DNA from: Kerstersia similis
Lineage (GTDB): Bacteria > Pseudomonadota > Gammaproteobacteria > Burkholderiales > Burkholderiaceae_B
Length of the DNA: 64,000 nucleotides
Direction: 5' to 3'
Assembly (NCBI RefSeq): GCF_965139615.1
Contig: NZ_CBCSIQ010000010.1
Location: 56,768-120,767 of the forward strand
Shown here: piece after piece, positions 1 to 8,553 of the stretch
Layout of the letters: each line of letters opens with the position of its first letter
How positions within the stretch are numbered: the stretch's first letter is position 1
The notes under the pieces: model-generated
The model's database searches: none
What the model saw: the letters and a program-made list of their open reading frames with translations, nothing else
What the model was told of the DNA's origin: nothing
Translations under genes and position numbers: made by a program

Positions 1-66
1 TCCTGGAGTGATCGCGTGACAAAGGAGCTGCCGGCGCATCTGGTCGGCAGTCTCCGCAGGAGATGA
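1..66 (+). CDS. 3' end of an unidentified gene (partial)
   Basis: The first frame is open from the window edge to a TGA at 64-66 and would end in a basic tail (…HLVGSLRRR). A strong hairpin follows immediately, as expected after the last gene of a transcript. Twenty-one residues are too few to name a family, and an open frame this short can arise by chance in GC-rich DNA, so this is a tentative partial call. Confidence 0.4.
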   Translation, partial: SWSDRVTKELPAHLVGSLRRR

Positions 67-68
67 AA

Positions 69-105
69 AACCGCCAGGCCACGATAGTGACCTGGCGGTT
101 TGTTG
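69..105. terminator. Intrinsic terminator, possibly bidirectional
   Basis: AACCGCCAGG at 69-78 pairs with CCTGGCGGTT at 91-100, and the stem continues inward with one mismatch to a 4-nt loop. T-rich sequence follows on the plus strand and A-rich sequence precedes it, so it could work in both directions. It separates the upstream gene from the sigma-factor operon. Confidence 0.75.
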
Positions 106-175
106 TATGGGATTGGCAAAGACAGGACGGTTGTTTTCTTTCCCTGTGTGCCGTTGGAGATTTCTATGTTTGGTA

Positions 176-194
176 AATAAAAAGTATTATCATG
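176..194. promoter_or_regulatory. Candidate Fur box / promoter of the sigma-factor operon
   Basis: AATAAAAAGTATTATCATG matches 13 of 19 positions of the Fur consensus form AATGAGAATCATTCTCATT by eye. It overlaps a possible -10 element TATTAT at 185-190. If transcription starts just after this, the ATG at 229 is the natural start codon of the sigma factor and the GTG at 196 would lie too close to the transcript start. No experimental support. Confidence 0.5.
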
Positions 195-228
195 TGTGTC
201 TGGATACTCGATACTAGACGGGCACGAC

Positions 229-735
229 ATGACCTCAGGCTCCACGGCGGGCGACGACGCCCTGCAGGCACTCTATGCCAGCCACTATGGGTGGCTGGTC
301 GGCTGGTTGCGGCGGCGAGTTGACTATCCCGGCGACGCTGCGGATTTTGCCCAGGACACCTTCCTGCGGCTGATGACGCGGAGCCGGGCGCTGGATGCCG
401 GGAGCGAGCCGCGCGCGCTACTGACTCACATCGCCAAAGCCTTGCTGGTCGATCATTGGCGTCATCGGGCGATCGAGAAAGCCTATCTGGAAGCGTTGGC
501 CGCACAGCCGGAACCGCTGATGCCTTCGCCCGAAGAGATCACGCTTGTACGCGAAGCGCTGTTGCGCATCGACAGCATGCTGCGCGGCATGCCCGAGAAA
601 ACGCGTTTGGTGTTTCTGATGGCGCGTATCGACGAGCTCAAATATGCCGAGATCGGCGAACGCCTGGGCATGGCCGAGATTACGGTAAAACGTCATATGC
701 GGCGCGCCTGGATTTCTTGTCTGGAACTGGCATGA
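229..735 (+). CDS. FecI-type ECF sigma factor (iron-starvation sigma factor)
   Basis: A 168-residue extracytoplasmic-function sigma factor. Region 2 covers roughly residues 10-75 (…DFAQDTFLRLM…), and region 4 covers about 110-165, with a helix-turn-helix ending in AEITVKRHMRRAW as in FecI-like proteins. It is expected to direct RNA polymerase to the receptor promoter when the anti-sigma protein signals ligand binding. The open frame extends up to GTG 196, but ATG 229 is preferred because 196 abuts the predicted promoter. Its stop overlaps the fecR-like start (ATGA), so the two are translationally coupled. The arrangement sigma, anti-sigma, STN-receptor is that of fecIRA or Bordetella hurIR-bhuR. 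Confidence 0.92.
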   Translation: MTSGSTAGDDALQALYASHYGWLVGWLRRRVDYPGDAADFAQDTFLRLMTRSRALDAGSEPRALLTHIAKALLVDHWRHRAIEKAYLEALAAQPEPLMPSPEEITLVREALLRIDSMLRGMPEKTRLVFLMARIDELKYAEIGERLGMAEITVKRHMRRAWISCLELA

Positions 736-1754
736 GTGTAATGCGGGGCTCTTCGGCTGCGACCTCGGCCGAAGGTATCGACGCCAGGGTGCTGGGCGAA
801 GCGGCAGACTGGCTGGTACGCATGCAGGAAGGTTCGTTGGATGAAGGCGAACAACGCCGCTTCGATGAATGGTGTCAGCGCAGTGGGCAGCATGTCGAAG
901 CCTGGCGTCGGGCCCAGTCCGTGCTGGGTACCTTTTGTCAGGTGCCCGAGGGGCTGGGACGCTGTCTGCTGCCGGAGCTGGCAGGCAATGCCGGGCGCAA
1001 CTGGGAAGGTCGGCGCCGCGCGTTGCGCGGACTGGGAGTTTTTGCCCTGGCCGCGCCTGCGATCTGGCTGCTGCTACGGCAGATGCCTGCCCACCTGGAC
1101 TGGTCGGCACATTACCGCAGCGCGGTCGGCCAGATGCGCGAGGTCTATCTGCCCGATGGCACCCTGGTCGTGCTCAATACCGCCACGGCGGTTGCGCTGG
1201 ATTTCAGCGCAACCGCACGCCGTGTACGCCTGCTGGCTGGTGAAATACTGATTAGCACCCAGCCCGACAACGAGCCGCAACCTCGGCCTTTTTTTGTGGA
1301 GACCGCTCAGGGTACTGCGCAGGCGCTCGGTACGCGCTACAGCGTTCGCCAATACGGCGATGCCACATCGGTGGCAGTATTCGATGGACGGGTGTTGGTG
1401 CGGCGCAAGGGCGATGAGCGTGCACTTGCATTACTGGAACCCGGGCAAGGATTGTGGTTTGCCGATGAAGGCACACCTCAGTCATTCGAGGCCCGTGATA
1501 CCAGCCTCATGTGGCGCGAGGGCATGTTGATGGCTCGTGACATGCCGCTGGGTGAGTTGCTGCAGGAATTGGGGCGCTATCGCCATGGTGTGCTCAATGT
1601 GTCGCCCGCTGCGCGTGACCTGCGTGTGTCGGGGGCGTTTCCTCTGGCGGATACTGATGGCAGCTTGGTCCTGTTGGCTGAAACCCTGCCTATCCAAGTG
1701 CGGCGTCGGACGCGCTACTGGGTGACGGTCATGCGGGCGGACGAGGCATCCTGA
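732..1754 (+). CDS. FecR-family anti-sigma / signal transducer protein
   Basis: A 340-residue inner-membrane protein. The N-terminal 60 residues (…AADWLVRMQEG…FDEWC…) match the cytoplasmic FecR N-terminal domain that holds the sigma factor. One membrane segment lies near residues 100-117 (LGVFALAAPAIWLLL). The periplasmic FecR domain follows (…REVYLPDGTLVVLNTAT…), and the C-terminus (…MPLGELLQELGRYRHG…) forms the domain that contacts the receptor STN domain. Start ATG 732 lies in the stop codon of the sigma gene. Known role of the family: it senses the loaded receptor and frees or activates the sigma factor. Confidence 0.93.
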   Translation: MSVMRGSSAATSAEGIDARVLGEAADWLVRMQEGSLDEGEQRRFDEWCQRSGQHVEAWRRAQSVLGTFCQVPEGLGRCLLPELAGNAGRNWEGRRRALRGLGVFALAAPAIWLLLRQMPAHLDWSAHYRSAVGQMREVYLPDGTLVVLNTATAVALDFSATARRVRLLAGEILISTQPDNEPQPRPFFVETAQGTAQALGTRYSVRQYGDATSVAVFDGRVLVRRKGDERALALLEPGQGLWFADEGTPQSFEARDTSLMWREGMLMARDMPLGELLQELGRYRHGVLNVSPAARDLRVSGAFPLADTDGSLVLLAETLPIQVRRRTRYWVTVMRADEAS

Positions 1755-1978
1755 TGGTTGTCTTGGGCTGGCCTGGTGATACAGATGCGCAAAAATTTTG
1801 TCGCTGGGCAGCTCCAAGAAAAAAAAATCCCTTTTGGGGACAGCAAGCCGCAGGTGCAGTGTGGGGATATTTTTGATCGCAGGTGATACCTTCCGGCCTC
1901 TCGTCCGGTAGAGCCTATGAAACAGCACGTTCGCCAGCAGGCGATCTGTGCCGGCAAGACTCTCCACGAAAGGATGCT
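1755..1978 (+). promoter_or_regulatory. Leader between fecR-like gene and receptor
   Basis: A 224-base gap that should hold the sigma-dependent receptor promoter, because in this class the receptor is the main target of the ECF sigma factor. It contains a run of nine A at 1819-1827 followed by TCCCTTTTGGGGA (1828-1840), a weak hairpin. Read on the minus strand this is a short stem followed by nine U. I cannot place the ECF promoter with confidence. Confidence 0.35.
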
Positions 1979-4843
1979 ATGTTTTTCGACGACATGTTTG
2001 GTGCACGTCGATGCGCGGATACGCCTAGCCTTGCGGCAGGTCAGCCAGGGCCGGCAACTGCCGGCCTGGATGTTGCGATCATCACGGTGCTGCTTACTTG
2101 CGGACTGGGAGGCATGCCGATTGCCCAGGCACAGGAGGCGTCGTCAAGTGCTGGGCAAAAGGTGGTCTCGGGTAGTGCCGACAATGCCTATGCTGTGGTC
2201 AAAGAACATCAGTTCTACGATATTCCGGCCGGGGCGCTGAGCGCCGTGCTGGCCGAGTTCGCCGCTCGCTCCGGCGTGGCGCTGTCCTTCGATCCCTCAG
2301 TGCTAGAGGATCAAGCCAGTGCAGGCCTGCGGGGCCGGTTCGGCGTACGCCAGGGTTTCGAGCGGATTCTCTCTGGTAGCGGCTACGAACTGGTGGTGCG
2401 CACCAATGGTTATTCTCTGCGCCGTTCCCAGGCACCCAGGGTGTCGGCCTTGACGCCCGTCGTCGTGCGCGGCGAGCATGACCCGCGTGACGACGCATAC
2501 CGTACGGCAGCTTCCACCCACTACTTGTCACGCGACGACATCGAGCGTTTTCGTGGGACGTCGGTAGGCGACATTTTTCAGGGCATTCCCGGAGTGCTCG
2601 TCGGCGAGAACCGCAATAGCGGTGGCCTGGACATCAATATCCGTGGTATGCAGGGCCAGGGCCGGGTACCGGTATTGGTGGACGGCGCCCGCCAGGAGAC
2701 TACGGTCTATCGGGGTTATAGCGGCGCGGCGTCACGCAGTTTCGTCGATCCCGATCTCATCGGTGGCATCGAGATTGAAAAAGGCCCGACGATGAATGCG
2801 CACGGCACCGGCGCCACCGGTGGCCTGGTAAGCATGCGTACGATCGGCGCCAGCGACATCGTTAAGGAAGGCGAAACCTTCGGTGTGCGTGTACGCGGGA
2901 CTGCCATCGGTAACAACAGCGGCTCGCCGTCGGCAGCAGGCACGCCCGGCGGCTACAACGTTGGCGTTAACAATGATGTCTATCGCACCAACTGCATGGA
3001 AGGGCTGGAATTCCTGTGCGAAGGCAACCTCAGCCTGGACAATCTGTCGTCGGATGAAACGATGGATCGGCCTGCGCTGCTACAGCCGAAAAGCTGGGCC
3101 GGCAGCATTGCGCTGGCGCAGCGTCTGGAATGGGCAGATTTCGTCGTGGCTTATGCCAAGCGCCGCCAGGGGAACTATTACGCCGGGACGCACGGTCCGG
3201 TGCCCTGGCTGGATCTTTCGGAAACCTATGAGCGCGGTTTTTATACCGAGGTCCGGCCGAAACTGGAAGGTGCCACTCGTTTTCGCGCAGGTGAACGGAT
3301 AGCCAACACCAATTATGAGAGCGGTTCTTTGCTGCTCAAGGGCAAGTTCTTCCTGACCACGGATCAGGATCTGGAGCTGAGCTACCTGCGTTATCACAGC
3401 ACCTACGGCGAACTGATGCCTTCACAACTGCGCGGCATCGGTGAAGTCCGGCAGACGCAGGGTAGCGAAGTTACGGCAAGCACCTATAGCGCGCGTTACC
3501 GCTGGAATCCTGCCGACAGCAGCGCGCTCGATCTGCGCGCCAATGTTTGGTACACCGATACCGACAGCCTCAGCGAAAGCTATGCGGAGGATGAACTGAA
3601 TGCGGGTTTTTTCGACAATCTTGGTGCGCCTGAACGGTATCAGCGCTTCGGCCTGGATGTCAGCAATACCTCACATTTCGGCCAGGACGAAGCAAGCTGG
3701 TTGCGCTATGGCTTTGCCGCTCAGCATGAAAAGCTGGGACCGCCTACGCCGCTGGAGCGCCGTGGTTCGTTCTTCGATTCCCATGCCGGCAAGCGCTGGG
3801 AGCTTAGCGCGTTTACGGCGGTGCAATGGAAACCTTGGCGGCCACTGACGGTTGATGCCGGACTGCGCTATACCTGGTTCCGTTCCAAGGATGATACGCC
3901 GGTCTATACCTGGGTGAACGAGACGTTGCCCAGTGGCGTGGTGAATTCCTATTGTCGCGATGACGATGGCGATGGCCAGTGCGATACCACCAGGGCAAGC
4001 AATACCCGTGGTGGCGTGGCTCCTATCGTCGCACTGACCTGGGAGCCGACAGAAGGCTGGCAGCTTTACGCTCGCTACGCCGAAGCCTACCGCATGCCCA
4101 GCCTGTTCGAGGGCACCTACGGGTTTTCTGTATCGCCCTCGCAGGACATCAACCTGAAGCCCGAGCATGCAAAGAACCGGGAAGTCGGCGTGAACTACAT
4201 GCTCGATGGCGCATTCCTGGAGCAGGATACGTTGCGCCTGCGCTTTGCCTACTTCCGCAATCACACCAAAAATTACCTGACCCGCACTTCACCCAATACC
4301 TGGGAAGCGGGCTATGGCCAGCAGTTCTACACGTTGCGCAATATCCGCAGCGCAAGTTTCCATGGGCTTGAAGTCTCGGGGCGCTATGACGCTGGCGGCT
4401 TTTTCGCTGACTTCGGCGGAACGCGCTACACGCATATCGAGACTTGCCACTATGGCAGCTACCGGCGCGAGGAGTGCACGGACTACGGCATTGCCAACAG
4501 CTACATCAACAACATGATTCCGCCCAAGTGGCATGCCAGCGCGACGCTCGGCGCCCGGTTGTTCGATCGGCGCCTGACGCTGGGTGTGCGGGGTACGTTC
4601 ATGGGCGCACGCACGCGCCAGCCCGAATACAACGACCAGACCAAGCAAGGTTCGCTGGCGCCGGTTCCCTGGCATGCCTATCGGGTGTTCGATGTCTTTG
4701 CCTCGTACCGCATCAACAAGGATTTCACCGTTGATTTCAACATCGACAACATCACGGATCGTTATTACCTGGACGCGCTCAGCCTGGGGCGTGTGCCAGC
4801 GCCCGGGCGGACGGCACGTCTGAGTGTGACGGCGCAGTTCTGA
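1979..4843 (+). CDS. TonB-dependent outer-membrane receptor with STN signalling domain (hemophilin/heme-type, locus 1)
   Basis: A 954-residue receptor. A long signal sequence ends near AQAQ (about residue 52). The STN domain lies at about 78-148 (FYDIPAGALSAVLAEFAARSG…), the plug near 160-300 (…RGTSVGDIFQGIPGVLVGENR…), and the rest is the 22-strand barrel ending in F. A heme-receptor-like FRAP segment reads YRMPSLFEGT, followed by INLKPEH. The plug and the C-terminus (NITDRYYLDALSLGRV…PGRTARL) are clearly homologous to the receptor of locus 2, which has no STN domain. Start ATG 1979 has GAAAGGA upstream and is preferred over the longer frame from 1883. The STN domain and the preceding sigma/anti-sigma genes imply ligand-induced signalling. 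The heme or hemophore ligand is inferred from neighbours. Confidence 0.93.
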   Translation: MFFDDMFGARRCADTPSLAAGQPGPATAGLDVAIITVLLTCGLGGMPIAQAQEASSSAGQKVVSGSADNAYAVVKEHQFYDIPAGALSAVLAEFAARSGVALSFDPSVLEDQASAGLRGRFGVRQGFERILSGSGYELVVRTNGYSLRRSQAPRVSALTPVVVRGEHDPRDDAYRTAASTHYLSRDDIERFRGTSVGDIFQGIPGVLVGENRNSGGLDINIRGMQGQGRVPVLVDGARQETTVYRGYSGAASRSFVDPDLIGGIEIEKGPTMNAHGTGATGGLVSMRTIGASDIVKEGETFGVRVRGTAIGNNSGSPSAAGTPGGYNVGVNNDVYRTNCMEGLEFLCEGNLSLDNLSSDETMDRPALLQPKSWAGSIALAQRLEWADFVVAYAKRRQGNYYAGTHGPVPWLDLSETYERGFYTEVRPKLEGATRFRAGERIANTNYESGSLLLKGKFFLTTDQDLELSYLRYHSTYGELMPSQLRGIGEVRQTQGSEVTASTYSARYRWNPADSSALDLRANVWYTDTDSLSESYAEDELNAGFFDNLGAPERYQRFGLDVSNTSHFGQDEASWLRYGFAAQHEKLGPPTPLERRGSFFDSHAGKRWELSAFTAVQWKPWRPLTVDAGLRYTWFRSKDDTPVYTWVNETLPSGVVNSYCRDDDGDGQCDTTRASNTRGGVAPIVALTWEPTEGWQLYARYAEAYRMPSLFEGTYGFSVSPSQDINLKPEHAKNREVGVNYMLDGAFLEQDTLRLRFAYFRNHTKNYLTRTSPNTWEAGYGQQFYTLRNIRSASFHGLEVSGRYDAGGFFADFGGTRYTHIETCHYGSYRREECTDYGIANSYINNMIPPKWHASATLGARLFDRRLTLGVRGTFMGARTRQPEYNDQTKQGSLAPVPWHAYRVFDVFASYRINKDFTVDFNIDNITDRYYLDALSLGRVPAPGRTARLSVTAQF

Positions 4844-4954
4844 GCGGTTTGCTTTTGCGAGTTGCCGGCAGGATCCGCCCCGGCGTAGCGGGGGTCGGGA
4901 AAGCTATGTCCGGTGCCTATCCATGTTTCTACATTGCAAGGGAATAGATAGACC

Positions 4955-7465
4955 ATGAAAGTCCCATTCCGAACATTCATGCTGGGCCTGAGCGCGTCGC
5001 TGCTGCTCGCGGCCTGCGGCGGCGGTGGTGGCGATGATGGCGGCAGTAGTGCGCCAGTCGTCGAACGGCCTGTGGCGCGCGTCAACGCCAGCGCCGTCAA
5101 GGTGCAGGCCGGCGAGAGCGTGAGCTTTGACGGCTCCGCCAGCAGCAGCGTCAATGGAGGCTCGCTGAGTTATCAGTGGAGCCTGATCGCCCAACCCGAT
5201 GGCAGTGCTGCGAAACTGGTGGACGCACAGTCTTCCGGGGCGACGTTGGCTACTGATTTGCCTGGTTCCTACAGCGTCAGCCTGGTGGTCACGGATGCCG
5301 TTGCAAGCAGTGACCCGGTGCATAGCACAATCACTGCCGCGAACCCTAACCCGGTGGCGGTCGTGCCGACCGATATCAGTCAGCCGCCGGGCACGGTGCA
5401 GCTCGATGGCTCGGCCAGCCTGCCGCCGGATGGCGGAGATTTCTCCCGCCTGACCTATGCCTGGACGATCGAATCTGCGCCTGACGGCAGCGTGGCCGTA
5501 CTGGATGATGCCAGCCTGGCGCAGCCGCGTTTCGAGGCTGCGCTGGACGGGGTGTACCGCGTCAGCCTGGTCGTTTCCTACGAAGGCAAGCAGAGTGCGC
5601 CGCAAGTCGTCACTGTGACGATTCGGACGTCCTATCCGCCGCCGACGGCCAACGCAGGGACTGCACAGGAAGTGACGCGTGGTCAGCGGGTCGATCTTGA
5701 CGGTTCCGCCAGTGCCAGCGCCGATGGTGCTGCGCTGCAGTACCGCTGGCGCCTGTCGCAGGCACCGGGTGCATCCACTGCCGTGCTGCAGGGCGCCGAC
5801 ACCTCGAAGCCCTGGTTCACGCCGGATGCTGCTGGTACCTATGTGGCTGAACTGTATGTTTACAACGGCACGGCGCGCAGCAATCGTGCCACGGTGTCGA
5901 TCACGGTTGGCAAGCCTGCCAATGCCGCGAACACGATTCCTGTGGCCATAATCGGCGCGCCGGATCTGTTCCCGGAGCGCGGCATTGCCAATGACGGTGT
6001 GTACGAGAAGGAACTGGCGACGCTGGTCACCATGCCCAGCCTCTATTCCTATGATGCAGACGGCGATGCCCTGACGACCGAATGGACCGTCATCAGTGCG
6101 CCTGCGGCTTTCGATCCTAATACTGGTCTCGTCGTTGAAAAATCGTCGGCCAAGTTCCAGGCGCTGGCGCAGGAAGGCACCTATGTCTTCCAACTGCGTG
6201 TCAACGATGGCACCGAGTGGAGTGCACCGGTGCAGCAGACCTATTCCATCAAAAATGGCGCCAACCGCCGTCCGACCGCACTCGCCAATACGGTGAACAA
6301 GGCTTACTCGGCCGGCATTGGCGCGACGGTAAGGCTGGACGGTCAGGGCAGCACCGATCCTGACAACAACAGGTTGACCTATCAGTGGACGTTGCGCGAG
6401 CGCCCGGATGGCAGCACTGCCACGCTGGACAGCGCCAGTTCCGCCACCCCTTCGTTCAATGTCGACAAGGCGGGCCCCTATATTGCGTCGCTGCGTGTGA
6501 CTGACGAACGTGGCTGGACCAGTACCGCCAGTGAAGTCCTGGTCATGGGTAAGGCACAGAACAATCCGCCCCAGGCGCGCTTGAGCAAGTACAACGTCTT
6601 GGGCGGGAACATGAGCGGTGCAGCGCTGTTCACTGCTGATCAGCCCTTGCTGATCGGTATCAGTCATCAGGACACTTTCGCCAGCACGAACTACGATTCA
6701 TGGAATGATTTTCGGCTGGAAGCCAACGCCTTCGATCCGGATGGCGATACGTTGACGTATCTCTGGTCTCTGGCGAGCGAACCGGCAGGCAACAAGTTCG
6801 AACGCAACCAGCGCCAGTGCTACAACGACTATCCGCGTACGGGAGTGACGCTGGCACAGTACTTCGACGCCATCCTGCGCTACCGGCAATGGACTTGCTC
6901 GACGCTGAGCCTGGCTCCCACGGTGACTGGTACCTACCGTGTTGCGCTGGCGCTTAGCGATGGTGTGGAAATCGTGGGTCCGTACACCATCGACCTGTAC
7001 GCCGCGACTCGGGCCGATTTTCCCACACTGCTGCTCGAGGACATGTACACCGGGCTGGCGCGTGAAGCGGATGGTGGTTCAGCTACCTATCCTCGCCAGC
7101 GTGCGTTGCCGTTCGAGCGCCAGAGCACCAGTTTGATATCTCGCCTCGCCATCAAGGAAAACACCGATAACGTGATTGCCACGTACCGGCTGACGGCGGC
7201 CGGTGGCGACTACACCATCGGGCAACTGGCTGCGGTGTCGTCAGCAAATGCTGATCAGCAGGTCCGGTTTGAAGGTCTGAGCGATGGGCAGGTGCTGCGC
7301 AAGGGCGATAGCGTGGTCTTTTCGCTGATCTGGAACATGCCGGCTCCCAAGCCGACGTCAGCAGTCCTGGTCGAGGCAGCGAAGGGCATGAAGTGGTCCT
7401 TCGGCATTGTTGAGAAACCCGAATGGACCTTCGGTTTCGTGCCGGCGTTCAATCCGTTCTTCTAA
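4955..7465 (+). CDS. PKD/Ig-like repeat surface lipoprotein
   Basis: An 836-residue lipoprotein. The signal peptide ends in a lipobox (LLAAC, Cys at about 22), followed by a Gly/Asp-rich flexible tether. About six immunoglobulin-like PKD repeats of 90-110 residues follow, each with the pattern VxLDGSAS…LTYQWTL…PDGSTAxL…GxYxxSLxVxD; the later ones have DPDGD(T/A)LT. Residues from about 670 form a non-repeat C-terminal domain. ATG 4955 has AAGGGA upstream. It sits between the receptor and the hemophilin-like gene in the same direction. Aspartate-rich repeats suggest calcium-stiffened modules. It may be a surface adhesin-like partner, perhaps for a host heme protein, or a second Slam cargo. No function can be assigned from sequence. 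Confidence 0.85.
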   Translation: MKVPFRTFMLGLSASLLLAACGGGGGDDGGSSAPVVERPVARVNASAVKVQAGESVSFDGSASSSVNGGSLSYQWSLIAQPDGSAAKLVDAQSSGATLATDLPGSYSVSLVVTDAVASSDPVHSTITAANPNPVAVVPTDISQPPGTVQLDGSASLPPDGGDFSRLTYAWTIESAPDGSVAVLDDASLAQPRFEAALDGVYRVSLVVSYEGKQSAPQVVTVTIRTSYPPPTANAGTAQEVTRGQRVDLDGSASASADGAALQYRWRLSQAPGASTAVLQGADTSKPWFTPDAAGTYVAELYVYNGTARSNRATVSITVGKPANAANTIPVAIIGAPDLFPERGIANDGVYEKELATLVTMPSLYSYDADGDALTTEWTVISAPAAFDPNTGLVVEKSSAKFQALAQEGTYVFQLRVNDGTEWSAPVQQTYSIKNGANRRPTALANTVNKAYSAGIGATVRLDGQGSTDPDNNRLTYQWTLRERPDGSTATLDSASSATPSFNVDKAGPYIASLRVTDERGWTSTASEVLVMGKAQNNPPQARLSKYNVLGGNMSGAALFTADQPLLIGISHQDTFASTNYDSWNDFRLEANAFDPDGDTLTYLWSLASEPAGNKFERNQRQCYNDYPRTGVTLAQYFDAILRYRQWTCSTLSLAPTVTGTYRVALALSDGVEIVGPYTIDLYAATRADFPTLLLEDMYTGLAREADGGSATYPRQRALPFERQSTSLISRLAIKENTDNVIATYRLTAAGGDYTIGQLAAVSSANADQQVRFEGLSDGQVLRKGDSVVFSLIWNMPAPKPTSAVLVEAAKGMKWSFGIVEKPEWTFGFVPAFNPFF

Positions 7466-7473
7466 GCGCTTTC

Positions 7474-7515
7474 TACCGGGGCTGCCTTTTGGCTGTCCCG
7501 GTAGCCATCTTTTCG
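7474..7515 (+). terminator. Hairpin between PKD lipoprotein and hemophilin-like gene
   Basis: TACCGGG at 7474-7480 pairs with CCCGGTA at 7497-7503, with further pairing inside (CTGCC/GGC). A short T-rich stretch (CATCTTTTCG) follows. It could be a partial terminator or a processing site that separates expression of the lipoprotein from the small secreted protein. Confidence 0.5.
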
Positions 7516-7690
7516 AGGTGAAGTATGTGGTACGTCATGCGTCTGGGCTGTACTTGCTGAGTTATGGCTTGGTTTCAGTGCTGCCGGTGTTGTGTGACCG
7601 GCGGTAGTTCTGGTGACCTGGAGCGGGCAAGACAGCGCCGCGTGCCTTCCGGCACGTTGCGGTTTCATTTTCCTGTCTATGGAGAGCATT

Positions 7691-8440
7691 ATGCGTAAAG
7701 TTGCTTTGAAACTGGCTGTCGTGGCTACCCTGGTGGGCGCGGCGTCGCTGGCCCAGGCTGCGACCACGGGTTATTCCAGCGATACGTCACAGGTGCTGGT
7801 GGGGGCTGCGGGTGGTGCCCATGGCGGCACAGCGGGGTCCGCGGGCGTCGGTTTCCCGGTCATCATGGGCGGCGGCCTGGTCAGCATCAAAGGGATCGTG
7901 ACGTCTTGGGCGCTGCCAGACGACAACGGTGTCAGCGCCATGGGCGTGACTTCCGACACCCAGGGCATCCTGTTCGCCAAGGTGCCGGGGGCCGAGGAAG
8001 TCTACTTCGGCGAATACATCGAGCTGAATGCCGCGCCGAATGATCCCCAGCACACGGTGTTCTATGTGGGTGAAAACACGACGACGGCATTGCCTTCGGG
8101 CGAGGCGGACTACCTGATCACGGGCATCAATAACTATGACGGGACGGCTGGCAGCCTGTTGAAGGGTGGCTTGAACGTTGACTTCACCAACGGTGCGCTG
8201 ATCGGCGACCTGACTCGCACGACCAGCGGTACCAATGTGGCGAATACCATTGCTTTCGGTGGTTCCATCGACAACACCACGGCTTCCTTCAGCGGCTCGG
8301 CTCTCGCCAACGGCAGCGTTGCGGGCGATCTGAATGGCCAGTTCTTCGGTGACGGCGCGGCTGCAGTCGCCGGCGCCCTGACCTTCAGCGGCAACCGCAA
8401 CCTGGATACCGCATTCGGCGGCACCAAGGTCGGCCCTTGA
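7691..8440 (+). CDS. Hemophilin-like secreted heme-scavenging protein (Slam-dependent), locus 1
   Basis: A 249-residue secreted protein. The signal peptide is ordinary (cleavage after AQA, about residue 23); there is no lipobox cysteine, so it should be released rather than anchored. The middle carries AKVPGAEEVYFGEY and HTVFYVGEN (His121). The C-terminal about 110 residues resemble the small beta-barrel of TbpB-like and Slam cargo proteins: GQFFGDGAAAVAGAL, ending AFGGTK. The same motifs occur in the locus 2 protein at 59735. ATG 7691 has GGAGAG upstream and is preferred over an upstream extension. The family (hemophilin HphA/Hpl) binds heme and hands it to a TonB receptor. The heme ligand is inference here. 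Confidence 0.8.
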   Translation: MRKVALKLAVVATLVGAASLAQAATTGYSSDTSQVLVGAAGGAHGGTAGSAGVGFPVIMGGGLVSIKGIVTSWALPDDNGVSAMGVTSDTQGILFAKVPGAEEVYFGEYIELNAAPNDPQHTVFYVGENTTTALPSGEADYLITGINNYDGTAGSLLKGGLNVDFTNGALIGDLTRTTSGTNVANTIAFGGSIDNTTASFSGSALANGSVAGDLNGQFFGDGAAAVAGALTFSGNRNLDTAFGGTKVGP

Positions 8441-8488
8441 CCCTGCGATAACGAACGCACTCGTGCCGCCAGGGTACGGGTGCGTCAT

Positions 8489-8519
8489 TGCCACGGCAGA
8501 CCTGGCGGTTGCCGTGGCA
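8489..8519 (+). terminator. Perfect inverted repeat between hemophore and Slam genes, locus 1
   Basis: TGCCACGGCA at 8489-8498 pairs perfectly with TGCCGTGGCA at 8510-8519. No U-tract follows, so it is not a classical terminator. It may attenuate or stabilise the upstream mRNA. The matching position in locus 2 holds a full intrinsic terminator. Confidence 0.55.
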
Positions 8520-8553
8520 TCTCGTCACCGTCAGGTTTGAGTGGAAAAAGATA

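Noticed and set aside
4904..6667. 587-codon open frame antisense to the PKD lipoprotein gene
   Set aside because: Arg-rich mirror of the repeat gene; no start signal and no recognisable domain.
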